Assembly (NCBI RefSeq): GCF_022968825.1
Contig: NZ_JALHKS010000001.1
Span: 434,001 to 498,000 of the forward strand
Length of the DNA stretch: 64,000 nucleotides
Direction: 5' to 3'
From: Chryseobacterium salipaludis
GTDB taxonomy: Bacteria > Bacteroidota > Bacteroidia > Flavobacteriales > Weeksellaceae
Below the pieces are notes generated by a model that saw only the letters and a program-made list of their open reading frames with translations, did no database searches and was not told where the DNA came from. This document shows positions 34,900-43,017 of the stretch, one piece after another. A program made the translations under genes and the position numbers. Position 1 is the stretch's first letter. Each line of letters starts with the position of its first letter.

Positions 34900-35772
34900 A
34901 TGGAAACAATTAAAAAAACAGCATTTATTGCAGCGCCCCGTCCGGCACATTTTGTTGGCGACGGCTTCCGCGTTCATAATTTTATACCGGGCGACAGCCG
35001 CCTGAGCATGGAGCGAATGGATCCCTTTATCCTGCTGGATTACAACTCAAAGTTCCATTTCGGGCCGACGCAGGTACCGCGCGGAGTGGATGTCCACCCG
35101 CACCGCGGTTTCGAAACAGTGACGATTGCGTACCAAGGGAAAGTGGAACATCATGATTCCGCAGGTGGCGGCGGCATCATCGGTCAGGGTGATGTGCAAT
35201 GGATGACGGCAGCCAGCGGTGTATTGCATAAAGAATTCCACGAAACGGAATGGGCAAAAGCCGGCGGAATTTTCCAGATGGTACAATTATGGGTGAATCT
35301 TCCCAGCAAAGACAAAATGGGCACCCCGCGCTATCAGGCGATTGAAAATCAGATGATGGGAAAAGCGGATTTAGGTGAAAACGGGTATATCGAAGTGATT
35401 GCAGGCGATTATAAAGGAACAGCAGGGCCGGCTAAAACCTACAGCCCGGTGCAGATGATGAACGCCAAATTGAAAGCCGGCGGAAAGGCGGACTTTGCAT
35501 TTCCGGCCGACTGGAATACGGCCGCTTTGGTTATTGAAGGCAGCATTACGGTGAATGAGAGTGAGACCGCAGCAGCAGACCATCTGGTCGTTTTCGAAAA
35601 TGGGGGCGAAAAATTCAGTATTACGGCGAAGGAAGAAAGCGTAGTGCTTATCCTGAGCGGGCAACCGCTTCGTGAACCGATTGCCGCCCATGGCCCTTTT
35701 GTAATGAACACAAGAAAAGAAATTATGCAGGCATTCGCAGATTTCCAAAGCGGAAAGTTTGGCGACCTGTAA
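34900..35772 (+). CDS. Pirin family protein
   Basis: A 290-residue bicupin. The metal site is in VDVHPHRGFETVTI with further His/Glu ligands in VLHKEFHETEW. The C-terminal cupin holds PFVMNTRKEIMQAFADFQSG, typical of pirins. Some members act as quercetinases, others as regulators; the activity here is open. It is 30 nt upstream of a small GNAT gene and probably in one transcript with it. Confidence 0.94.
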   Translation: METIKKTAFIAAPRPAHFVGDGFRVHNFIPGDSRLSMERMDPFILLDYNSKFHFGPTQVPRGVDVHPHRGFETVTIAYQGKVEHHDSAGGGGIIGQGDVQWMTAASGVLHKEFHETEWAKAGGIFQMVQLWVNLPSKDKMGTPRYQAIENQMMGKADLGENGYIEVIAGDYKGTAGPAKTYSPVQMMNAKLKAGGKADFAFPADWNTAALVIEGSITVNESETAAADHLVVFENGGEKFSITAKEESVVLILSGQPLREPIAAHGPFVMNTRKEIMQAFADFQSGKFGDL

Positions 35773-35802
35773 AGCACAGATTTAAAATAAATATAAAATA
35801 TC

Positions 35803-36075
35803 ATGGCAGAAGTTACTAAATCAGGCGACCGTTTCATTGTGTCGGTGGATGGGAAAGAAGCCGGAACCATTGAATTCAACTGGCTGGGCGACGACAAAAT
35901 CGACATTATCCACACAGAGGTGGACAGCGAATACAGCGGACAAGGCTTAGGCAAACAACTGGTGGAAGCCGTTGCGCAGTTCGCGGATAAAAACTCGCAC
36001 AAACTGCAGGCATCGTGCCCGTATGCGAAAAAGACCTTGCAAAGGATGCCTGAATACGAACATCTGCTGCAATAA
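35803..36075 (+). CDS. Small GNAT-like acetyltransferase (YjdJ type)
   Basis: A 90-residue single-domain protein containing the acetyl-CoA loop VDSEYSGQGLGKQLVEAVAQ and the strand KLQASCPYAKKTLQRMPEY, which define the short GNAT group (PF14542 type). It lacks the N-terminal half of full GNATs, as normal for this group. The substrate is unknown. It is probably co-transcribed with the pirin gene. Confidence 0.92.
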   Translation: MAEVTKSGDRFIVSVDGKEAGTIEFNWLGDDKIDIIHTEVDSEYSGQGLGKQLVEAVAQFADKNSHKLQASCPYAKKTLQRMPEYEHLLQ

Positions 36076-36176
36076 AGGAATGACCTACTTCCCGCAACAC
36101 CTTGCTGCGGGATTTTGCTTATAAAATCCAACGGTTTCTACCTATTTCCGCGTACACTCCGGGGAGAGCGTTCCCT

Positions 36177-36257
36177 GCGCCCCGGCCTAAGCGGAGCTCT
36201 TTTTTGCAGAGCGCAGCGGCGCGAAAAAAGCGGGAGCGGAGGACGGATGAAGGCGCC
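36177..36257 (+). repeat. Dispersed structured repeat, copy C
   Basis: GCGCCCCGGCCTAAGCGG, a hairpin with CTTTTTT/AAAAAAG arms, and GCGGGAGCGGAGGACGGAT, closed by GCGCC and GGCGCC. It is most like copy B. It ends 20 bp before the -7 box of the SSS symporter gene, so it occupies the -33 position of that promoter. Confidence 0.65.
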
Positions 36258-36276
36258 CATATCAGGCTAAAAAAAC

Positions 36277-36284
36277 TATATTTG
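36277..36284 (+). promoter_or_regulatory. TAnnTTTG box of the SSS symporter gene
   Basis: TATATTTG lies 16 nt before the ATG at 36301. The region where a -33 TTG is expected falls in the end of repeat copy C and shows no TTG. Confidence 0.6.
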
Positions 36285-36300
36285 TGGAAATTTTTTCCAA

Positions 36301-37737
36301 ATGAATCCACTTGTTCTGCTCCTGATTATCCTCGCTTATTTCGGACTTTTATTTTGGGTCGCGTATAAAACGGGAAAGGACAGCAACAATGACAGTTTTT
36401 TCATCGGGAACCGCAAGAGCAACTGGATGCTGGTGGCTTTTGGGATGATTGGCACTTCCTTATCGGGTGTTACCTTTGTCTCAGTGCCCGGCGCAGTGGG
36501 TGCAGATCAGTTTCATTACCTGCAAATTACCATCGGCTATCTCATTGGCTATGTGGTTATTGCCTATGTGCTTTTGCCGCTCTACTACCGGCTGCAGCTT
36601 ACTTCTATCTACGGCTACCTGCAACACCGGATGGGCCATTTGTCCTATAAATCGGGTGCCTGGATTTTCATTGTTTCGCGCCTGGTGGGAGCTACTGCCC
36701 GCTTGTATCTGGTGGTGAATATTCTGCAGGTGGCGATTCTGGACAGCCTGGGTGTTCCGTTTATTGTGACCACACTGGTGATTCTGGCGATGATTATTTT
36801 GTACACTTACGAGGGCGGTGTGAAAACCATTGTCTGGACGGATACGCTGCAGACCACCTGTATGCTGCTGGGACTGATTATCTGCTCTGTGTATATGATG
36901 AATCACCTGGGCCTGGATTTCATGGAGAGTATTTCGGAAATGAACCGCCTGGGTTACACGGAAGTATTTAATACGGATGTGAACAGCAAGGCTTTTTTCT
37001 TCAAGCAGGTGCTGGCGGGCGCTTTTATTACCATTACGATGACGGGTATTGATCAGGAAATGATGCAGAAATCGCTATCGGTAACCAAACTGAAGGATTC
37101 GCAAAAGAACATGGTGACATTAGGTTTTATTCTGGTGGGTGTAATCGCTTTGTTCTTGTTTATGGGCGGGTTACTTCACTTGTACGGAAATACAGAACAT
37201 GTGGTTTCCTCGGGAGATCAGCTGTTCCCGGATATTGCGCTGAACCACATGCCTCCGGTGATTTCCATTATCTTTATTATCGCCCTTATTTCTGCGCTGT
37301 TCCCGAGTGCGGACGGCGCGATGACCGCACTCACCTCTTCACTCTGTATTGATATTTTCGGTTTGAAAGACAAACACATGGCCGCAACCGATAAAGAAAA
37401 ATTCCGGAAGCGCGTTCACCTGATTGTTGCAGTAGCCTTCCTGGTGATGGTGATTATCTTTAAACTGATTAATGACAACTCGATGATCGGTCTGATCCTG
37501 AAAATGGCCGGCTTTACGTATGGACCTTTGCTCGGCTTATTCGCTTTCGGGATTTTCACTAAGTTTAAAGTACAGGACCGCCTGGTTCCCTATGTTTGTG
37601 TGGCAGCGCCAGTGGTATCGTATCTCATCGATAAATACCAGGAAAACATTTTCGGTGACTTTAAGATTGGGTTGGAACTTTTGATTATTAATGGCTTGCT
37701 GACCTTTGTGGGATTGTGGTTGATTCGGAGGAACTAG
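36301..37737 (+). CDS. Sodium:solute symporter (SSS family)
   Basis: A 478-residue transporter with about thirteen membrane helices. It has the LeuT-fold landmarks GNRKSNWMLVAFGMIGTSLSG near the first helices and GIDQEMMQKSLSVTK in the middle, then ALFPSADGAMTALTSSLCID, which contains the second sodium-site serine region. The solute is unknown; related flavobacterial proteins are usually annotated as proline or sugar symporters without proof. It is monocistronic. Confidence 0.94.
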   Translation: MNPLVLLLIILAYFGLLFWVAYKTGKDSNNDSFFIGNRKSNWMLVAFGMIGTSLSGVTFVSVPGAVGADQFHYLQITIGYLIGYVVIAYVLLPLYYRLQLTSIYGYLQHRMGHLSYKSGAWIFIVSRLVGATARLYLVVNILQVAILDSLGVPFIVTTLVILAMIILYTYEGGVKTIVWTDTLQTTCMLLGLIICSVYMMNHLGLDFMESISEMNRLGYTEVFNTDVNSKAFFFKQVLAGAFITITMTGIDQEMMQKSLSVTKLKDSQKNMVTLGFILVGVIALFLFMGGLLHLYGNTEHVVSSGDQLFPDIALNHMPPVISIIFIIALISALFPSADGAMTALTSSLCIDIFGLKDKHMAATDKEKFRKRVHLIVAVAFLVMVIIFKLINDNSMIGLILKMAGFTYGPLLGLFAFGIFTKFKVQDRLVPYVCVAAPVVSYLIDKYQENIFGDFKIGLELLIINGLLTFVGLWLIRRN

Positions 37738-37934
37738 GATTCTTAGCACTACTACTATTTATTTTCCTTGTCTGGTAATTATTTAATAAAATGTTGTGCA
37801 GTCAAACAATAACCTGCTGTATTGAGTTTTGAGATATTCTCTTTTGGTAAGTCTAGCACGAGTCTGATCCTATCCATGCAGCATCACAAATCCCTCGAAA
37901 ATTCGTAAATTCGCTGCTGAATAAATCCAATAAA

Positions 37935-38786
37935 ATGAGTAAATCAATTGAAGAGCTGAAATCGCTGACTACCCAGATCCGACGCGATATTCTGCGCATG
38001 GTTCATGCCGTGAACTCTGGGCATCCGGGCGGCAGTTTAGGGTGTACTGAATATTTTACGGCGCTGTATGGCAAAGTGATGAATTATTCTCTGCCCTTTA
38101 GCATGGAAGGCAAAAACGAAGACCTGTTCTTTTTGTCCAACGGTCATATTTCGCCGGTCTTTTATTCCACGCTGGCGCGCTTTGGCTTCTTCCCTGTTTC
38201 CGAACTGGCTACTTTCAGAAAGCTGGATTCCCGCCTGCAGGGCCACCCTACCACACACGAAGGCCTGCCGGGCATCCGCGTAGCTTCCGGCTCGTTGGGA
38301 CAGGGATTATCCGTGGGAATCGGTGCTGCCTTAGGCAAAAAACTGGATGGTGACGAAGGTTTAATCTACACCCTTCACGGTGATGGTGAATTACAGGAAG
38401 GCCAAATCTGGGAAGCACTGATGTTTGCGGCCGCTAAAAAGGTGGATAATATAATTGCAACCATTGACTATAACGGACGGCAGATTGATGGTGACACTGA
38501 CGATGTACTGAGCCTCGGCGACCTACACGCTAAACTCGAAGCTTTCGGCTGGCTGGTATTAAATGAAAAGAACGGCAACGACCTGGAAGCAGTAATTGCT
38601 ATTCTGGAAAAAGCAAAAGCAGAAACCGGAAACGGAAAACCGGTCGTTATTATTTTAAATACAGAGATGGGCTTTGGTGTAGATTTCATGACCGGAACAC
38701 ACGCCTGGCATGGAAAAGCGCCGAATGATGAACAACTGGAAACCGCTTTCAAACAATTATATCTGGAAGCACCGGCTGATTATTAA
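37935..38786 (+). CDS. Transketolase, N-terminal subunit
   Basis: A 283-residue subunit that binds the thiamine diphosphate pyrophosphate. It carries SGHPGGSLGC (28-37), GSLGQGLSVGIGAALGK and the diphosphate motif GDGELQEGQ at 149-157, with NGRQIDG thereafter. The partner follows 58 nt downstream, so the enzyme is a split transketolase, a normal variant in this phylum. It works in the non-oxidative pentose phosphate pathway. Confidence 0.97.
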   Translation: MSKSIEELKSLTTQIRRDILRMVHAVNSGHPGGSLGCTEYFTALYGKVMNYSLPFSMEGKNEDLFFLSNGHISPVFYSTLARFGFFPVSELATFRKLDSRLQGHPTTHEGLPGIRVASGSLGQGLSVGIGAALGKKLDGDEGLIYTLHGDGELQEGQIWEALMFAAAKKVDNIIATIDYNGRQIDGDTDDVLSLGDLHAKLEAFGWLVLNEKNGNDLEAVIAILEKAKAETGNGKPVVIILNTEMGFGVDFMTGTHAWHGKAPNDEQLETAFKQLYLEAPADY

Positions 38787-38844
38787 AAAGTTATAACAGC
38801 TGTTAATCCTCTACATACCCATTGGTTATTTAAAATAAAAGAAA

Positions 38845-39792
38845 ATGAAATTTACATATACAGAACAAAAAGATACACGCAGCGGATTCGGCGCCGGCCT
38901 GGCCGAACTGGCTGAGAAAAACCCGAATGTAGTTGCTCTTTGCGCGGACCTGATCGGTTCGCTCAAAATGGAGAAATTCATTGAGAAAGCACCGGAACGC
39001 TTTTTCCAGGTAGGAATCGCTGAAGCCAACATGATGGGCATCGCGGCAGGACTTACCATTAATGGTAAAATACCCTTCACGGGCACTTTTGCCAACTTTT
39101 CCACCTCGCGCGTGTACGACCAGATTCGTCAGTCCATTGCCTACTCAAATAAAAACGTGAAAATTTGCGCTTCGCACGCGGGGCTGACATTGGGCGAAGA
39201 TGGCGCCACGCACCAGGTACTGGAAGATATCGGAATGATGAAAATGCTTCCCGGAATGGTGGTCATCAATCCGTGCGATTACAACCAAACCAAAGCAGCT
39301 ACTTTGGCAATTGCTGAATACGAAGGACCCGTTTATTTGCGTTTCGGCCGCCCGGTCGTTCCGGTATTCATGCCCGAAGATATGCCGTTTGAGATCGGAA
39401 AAGGAATTATGCTCCAAGAAGGCACTGATGTAACTATTGTGGCAACAGGCCATCTCGTTTGGGAATCTCTGCAGGCTGCCGAGGAGCTGGAAAAAGAAGG
39501 TATTTCCTGTGAGGTAATTAACATCCACACCATTAAACCACTGGATGAGGAAATTATTTTAAAATCCGTGGAAAAAACCGGCCGTATCGTTACTGCTGAG
39601 GAGCATAACTATCTGGGTGGCTTAGGTGAATCCGTAGCAGGAATGTTATCGCGGAAACGTCCGACACCACAGGAGTACGTTGCCGTGAATGACACTTTTG
39701 GTGAATCTGCAACACCGGCCGAGCTCATGAAGAAATATAAAATTGATGCTGAGGCCGTGAAAGAGGCCGTGAAGCGTGCCCTCGCCCGATAA
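38845..39792 (+). CDS. Transketolase, C-terminal subunit
   Basis: A 315-residue subunit holding the pyrimidine-binding and C-terminal domains. Landmarks are LCADLIGSLKMEKF, FFQVGIAEANMMGIAAGL (the activating Glu lies in this region), HAGLTLGEDGATHQ and TAEEHNYLGGLGESVAG. It completes the split transketolase begun at 37935 and ends at a terminator. Confidence 0.97.
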   Translation: MKFTYTEQKDTRSGFGAGLAELAEKNPNVVALCADLIGSLKMEKFIEKAPERFFQVGIAEANMMGIAAGLTINGKIPFTGTFANFSTSRVYDQIRQSIAYSNKNVKICASHAGLTLGEDGATHQVLEDIGMMKMLPGMVVINPCDYNQTKAATLAIAEYEGPVYLRFGRPVVPVFMPEDMPFEIGKGIMLQEGTDVTIVATGHLVWESLQAAEELEKEGISCEVINIHTIKPLDEEIILKSVEKTGRIVTAEEHNYLGGLGESVAGMLSRKRPTPQEYVAVNDTFGESATPAELMKKYKIDAEAVKEAVKRALAR

Positions 39793-39813
39793 ACTTTTTA
39801 TCACAATACGATC

Positions 39814-39843
39814 AATCCGCTGGTTTTTGCCCGCGGATTTTTT
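39814..39843 (+). terminator. Terminator after the transketolase genes
   Basis: AATCCGC (39814-39820) pairs with GCGGATT (39833-39839), followed by T residues. Confidence 0.75.
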
Positions 39844-39885
39844 GTTGAAATGAAGTACGGCACTTTTTATGTTGAGTTTGCAGTC

Positions 39886-40413
39886 ATGATTACGGAATTA
39901 CCTCTTTACACAATCGGACACTCTACCCATCCCATCGAAACGTTTTTGGAAATGCTGATTTCTTTTGACATCAAGGTTTTAGCAGATGTGCGCAGCATGC
40001 CGGGTTCCCGAAAGTTTCCGCAATATGATCAGGAAACTCTTGCCGCAACGTTGGCGGAACATGATATTCAGTATATATATTTTGATAAACTGGGTGGCCG
40101 GCGCCGTCAGAAAGATGCACCCACTGATACTTTGTGGAGAAACAAGTCATTTGCTGCCTACGCAGGTTATATGCGTACCGGGGAATTTAAAGAAGGCGCC
40201 GATGAACTGGCCGCCACGGCACAAAAAAACGCGACTGCCATGATGTGTTCCGAAGCTGTCTGGTGGCGCTGCCACCGCAGTATGGTCGCTGATTATTTTA
40301 AAGCAAAAAAATGGGATGTTCAGCACATTATGGGGATTGGTAAGGCAACGGAACATCCATACACGTCGCCGGCACGAGTAGTGGGCGGGGAAGTATATTA
40401 TACTGAAAAATAA
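39886..40413 (+). CDS. DUF488 family protein
   Basis: A 175-residue protein with the DUF488 landmarks LYTIGHSTHPIETFLEML, VLADVRSMPGSRKFPQYDQ and MMCSEAVWWRCHRSMVADY, where conserved Cys, His and Arg residues cluster. The start at 39886 is preferred because homologues begin close to the YTIGHS strand; an earlier ATG at 39850 would add 12 residues. The function is unknown. DUF2945 follows 6 bp downstream, suggesting co-transcription. Confidence 0.88.
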   Translation: MITELPLYTIGHSTHPIETFLEMLISFDIKVLADVRSMPGSRKFPQYDQETLAATLAEHDIQYIYFDKLGGRRRQKDAPTDTLWRNKSFAAYAGYMRTGEFKEGADELAATAQKNATAMMCSEAVWWRCHRSMVADYFKAKKWDVQHIMGIGKATEHPYTSPARVVGGEVYYTEK

Positions 40414-40419
40414 AATAAA

Positions 40420-40629
40420 ATGAGCAAAGAATTTAAGGCCGGTGACCAAGTTTCCTGGAATTATGCCGGTAACACCGTTAAGGGAAAAGTAATAAAAGTA
40501 CACACCAAAGATTTCACCTTTAAAGGAAAACAGCGGTGCTGCTCGAAGGAAGATCCGCAATACGAAGTAGAAAGCGATGAAACTGGCGAGACCGCCGTGT
40601 ATACACCGGATGCTCTGACGAAGAAGTAA
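40420..40629 (+). CDS. DUF2945 Tudor-like small protein
   Basis: A 69-residue protein matching the DUF2945 (hypervirulence-associated, Tudor-like) family: FKAGDQVSWNYAGNTVKGKV followed by PQYEVESDETGETAVYTPDAL. It is a small beta-barrel that may bind nucleic acid or protein. It lies 6 bp after the DUF488 gene. Confidence 0.9.
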   Translation: MSKEFKAGDQVSWNYAGNTVKGKVIKVHTKDFTFKGKQRCCSKEDPQYEVESDETGETAVYTPDALTKK

Positions 40630-40641
40630 AGTCTGTCAAAT

Positions 40642-40675
40642 AAAAAGCCTGCCGCAGAATTACTCCGCAACAGGC
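40642..40675 (-). terminator. Terminator of ric
   Basis: On the minus strand GCCTG-TT-GCGGA pairs with TCTGC-GG-CAGGC, followed by TTTTTATTT. It lies 28 bp after the ric stop at 40703 and could also end the DUF2945 transcript in the other direction. Confidence 0.75.
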
Positions 40676-40702
40676 CCCTCAAAAAACAGATAGTTTAGTT
40701 TA

Positions 40703-41416
40703 TTAAAAAGTTTTCTCCAGTTCGATGGCTTTCGGGAACAGGATGTTATTTTCCAAGTGAATGTGTTTGTGCAGATCCTGCTCAAAATCTTCCAGCATCC
40801 GGAAAGTTACCTGATACGTTCCGCACGCATCTTCCGGAAACTGATAATTGTTCGTGAGTTCGGCAATTTTCTGGAAGCGCTCACCTTCTGTAGTATGCTC
40901 GTGCTTCATCATCGCCACAGGATTCTCCACGGTTCCGAAATGCGGTTTTGGCAGTTCTTCACCGTTTTGTTTCGCAGCTACCATTCTTTTAATGAAAGGG
41001 AAAAGAATTAATTCTTCCTTCTTCATGTGTGCTGCCAGTTCTTGCGCGCTTTCGGTAAACAGTTTGTTGATTTCAAACAGTTCCGGATGGCGGTCGCCGT
41101 GTACCTTGCACAGCTTATTCAGATACTGCAGCAGCACGGTAGAATTTTCTTCCACATAGCGGTGGTGCGTTTTCTCTACATAATCTGCCAGTAAATCCAG
41201 TGGCCAGGAGTTAAAATCAATATCGCCTGCCTTTGCCTGGTTCAGTGCATCCAGGTCTTTATAAATTTCTTCGGGGGTCACTTTTTTATTATCGCAGGCT
41301 TCTTCGATGGTTCTGTTGCCTTTGCAGCAGAAATCGATTTTATATTTTCTGAATACAGCAGCGGCGCGGAAATCTTCTGCTACCATCTGGCCGATTGTTT
41401 TTTCTTGTACTAACAT
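40703..41416 (-). CDS. ric: Iron-sulfur cluster repair di-iron protein RIC (ScdA/YtfE)
   Basis: A 237-residue protein that restores Fe-S clusters damaged by nitric oxide or oxidants. The N-terminal DUF542-type domain has FRKYKIDFCCKGNRTIEEAC with C30, C31 and C41. The hemerythrin-like domain supplies di-iron ligands in HHRYVEEN, HGDRHPELFEINKLF, MKHEHTTEGERF and LHKHIHLENNILFP. An Rrf2 regulator with Fe-S ligands is directly upstream, and its own promoter is at 41445-41474. Confidence 0.96.
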   Translation of the reverse strand: MLVQEKTIGQMVAEDFRAAAVFRKYKIDFCCKGNRTIEEACDNKKVTPEEIYKDLDALNQAKAGDIDFNSWPLDLLADYVEKTHHRYVEENSTVLLQYLNKLCKVHGDRHPELFEINKLFTESAQELAAHMKKEELILFPFIKRMVAAKQNGEELPKPHFGTVENPVAMMKHEHTTEGERFQKIAELTNNYQFPEDACGTYQVTFRMLEDFEQDLHKHIHLENNILFPKAIELEKTF

Positions 41417-41444
41417 GTGGGTGTCGTTTTTAATTTTGATGATA

Positions 41445-41474
41445 CAAATGTACGCAAATTTTTAATTCGGACAA
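41445..41474 (-). promoter_or_regulatory. Promoter of ric
   Basis: On the minus strand TTG (41474-41472), a 19-nt spacer and TACATTTG (41452-41445) match the consensus. The palindrome AAACATGTTT at 41499-41508 lies about 25 bp upstream and may bind the Rrf2 regulator. Confidence 0.75.
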
Positions 41475-41531
41475 ATTTATCTTATTTAAAATGATAAAAA
41501 ACATGTTTCGTTTTTGAGCCTTCTTTTTTTG

Positions 41532-41966
41532 CTATTTAAGCCAAGCGAGTCCGCTTTCGGTTTTTTGTGCTAAATCGTAGAAAGTGTGCTCTTTTACAAG
41601 CTGCGTCAGTCCTTCGCGGATGACTTTAAATTCGTTGTGAACCGGACAAGGGTTTTCAGAAGAACATCTGTGCAGACCGAGGCCGCACTTCGTGAAAATC
41701 CCCGGACCATCAATGAGGACCACTACCTCGTAGATTGTGATGCTTTTCTGTTTTTCAATATCAAAGAGGAAACCGCCCTGCTTTCCTCGTGTGGAAGTAA
41801 GAATATTTTCGCGGCAAAGCTGCTGCAGTAATTTGGCGGTAAATGCTTCGGGCGCATCTACGGCCGTGGCAGCTTCCTTTACATTCACACGGCGGCCCTG
41901 CCCGGTTTGCTGGGCAATATAGATCGCAGTCTTCAGCGCGTACTCACAGGCTTTGGAGAACATCAA
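41532..41966 (-). CDS. Rrf2-family regulator with Fe-S ligand cysteines
   Basis: A 144-residue winged-helix regulator starting MMFSKACEYALKTAIYIAQQ. Three cysteines (C94, C101, C107) with C-x6-C-x5-C spacing sit where IscR/NsrR-type proteins bind an Fe-S cluster. Next to ric this argues for a nitric-oxide or cluster-status sensor controlling repair, but the signal is inference. It follows the small membrane gene by 6 bp in the same direction. Confidence 0.93.
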   Translation of the reverse strand: MMFSKACEYALKTAIYIAQQTGQGRRVNVKEAATAVDAPEAFTAKLLQQLCRENILTSTRGKQGGFLFDIEKQKSITIYEVVVLIDGPGIFTKCGLGLHRCSSENPCPVHNEFKVIREGLTQLVKEHTFYDLAQKTESGLAWLK

Positions 41967-41972
41967 GGAATA

Positions 41973-42347
41973 TTATTTATAAAATCGCCATTTGGGAATA
42001 ATTACGAACAATCCCAAGGTACAATACAAGAACATATTAGTCACGTCGGTGTACAGAAACGTGGACAGATAATAGTTGTGCGCCAGAAAATGAATAATCA
42101 GTGCCGCCGGGAACAAATACACGGCAAACTTCCGGTAAAAGAAAATGAAGAGCAGCGAAGCGACCATCACCGCATCAATAAAGAATATGAAGTAAAAATA
42201 GGACGTCGGAATATTGAGGTCTGGGTGTTGTATAAATTCATCCGCATCAATCCCAATTCCCATAAAGGTAAAGAGGAACAAAGCTGCCAGCGCCAGACTG
42301 AAGCCTAATCCTTTACGCGGCGTTTCATCTGAAAAATCGTTATTCAT
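41973..42347 (-). CDS. Four-helix membrane protein in the ric locus, function unknown
   Basis: A 124-residue protein with four predicted membrane helices (about 15-32, 49-70, 72-90 and 103-118) and short loops. No family is recognised. It precedes the Rrf2 gene by 6 bp and is probably in the same transcript, so it may take part in the same stress response. Confidence 0.78.
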   Translation of the reverse strand: MNNDFSDETPRKGLGFSLALAALFLFTFMGIGIDADEFIQHPDLNIPTSYFYFIFFIDAVMVASLLFIFFYRKFAVYLFPAALIIHFLAHNYYLSTFLYTDVTNMFLYCTLGLFVIIPKWRFYK

Positions 42348-42362
42348 AAATGTAAAAATAAA

Positions 42363-42391
42363 GAAACTTTCGACAGCAGATCGAAAGTTTC
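42363..42391 (-). terminator. Terminator of the Lrp/AsnC gene
   Basis: GAAACTTTCGA and TCGAAAGTTTC form a perfect 11-bp stem; on the minus strand it is followed by TTTATTTTT. The Lrp stop is at 42416. Confidence 0.83.
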
Positions 42392-42415
42392 CATAAAAGT
42401 TGAGAAATATCAGTC

Positions 42416-42886
42416 TTAAATCAGGACTGCATCAATCAGACGGTTTTTGTCAGAAATATATTCTTCCATGGAAATCATACTTTCTGTGCGCATCACGTCC
42501 TGGATGTCATCAATCTGATAAATAATGCGTTTGGCATCTTCTGTATTCTTTGCGCGAACCTTGCAGAAAATGTTGTATTTGCCGGAGATCACGCTTGCTT
42601 CGGTTACATTTGGAATGGTAGCCAGTTCTTTCAGGACTTCCTGCGTACGGTTAGACTTGGTCAGCAAAATCCCGATAAAAGCGGTAAAATGATAATCCAG
42701 TTTGCCGTAGTCGATATTAAGAGATGAACCCAGGATAATACCTGCATCCTCCATCTTTTTCACACGCACGTGGATTGTTCCTGCGGAAACGTCCATTTGT
42801 TTTGCGATTTCTGTAAAAGGCATTCGTGTATTTTCTACCAGGAAATCAAGAATCTTCTTGTCTATTTCGTCTAATTGATAGTTCAT
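42416..42886 (-). CDS. Lrp/AsnC-family transcriptional regulator
   Basis: A 156-residue feast/famine regulator. The N-terminal HTH reads DEIDKKILDFLVENTRMPFT then EIAKQMDVSAGTIHVRVKKM. The RAM ligand domain follows with GILLTKSNRTQEVLKEL and VSGKYNIFCKVRAKNTED. Such proteins sense amino acids. A TATTTTTG box and the palindrome TTTTTGCAAAAA lie 45-50 bp upstream. Confidence 0.95.
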   Translation of the reverse strand: MNYQLDEIDKKILDFLVENTRMPFTEIAKQMDVSAGTIHVRVKKMEDAGIILGSSLNIDYGKLDYHFTAFIGILLTKSNRTQEVLKELATIPNVTEASVISGKYNIFCKVRAKNTEDAKRIIYQIDDIQDVMRTESMISMEEYISDKNRLIDAVLI

Positions 42887-42924
42887 TTTTCTGTATTAAT
42901 AATATTAAATGTAGTCTTCTAAAT

Positions 42925-42938
42925 TTTTTGCAAAAATA
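42925..42938 (-). promoter_or_regulatory. Promoter box and palindrome upstream of lrp
   Basis: TTTTTGCAAAAA (from 42925) is a perfect palindrome that overlaps the minus-strand TATTTTTG box (42938-42931). It could be an autoregulatory site of the Lrp protein. No -33 TTG at the right distance. Confidence 0.45.
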
Positions 42939-43017
42939 CATAAAAATATTATAAAGAGAAAATTATCTCAAACATTAATACATTTTAACTATTTATTACA
43001 CATCAACATGATTTTTA

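Noticed and set aside
37935-39792. Transketolase broken into two pieces by mutation
   Set aside because: Both halves have proper starts and complete domains; the two-subunit form is a normal arrangement in this phylum.
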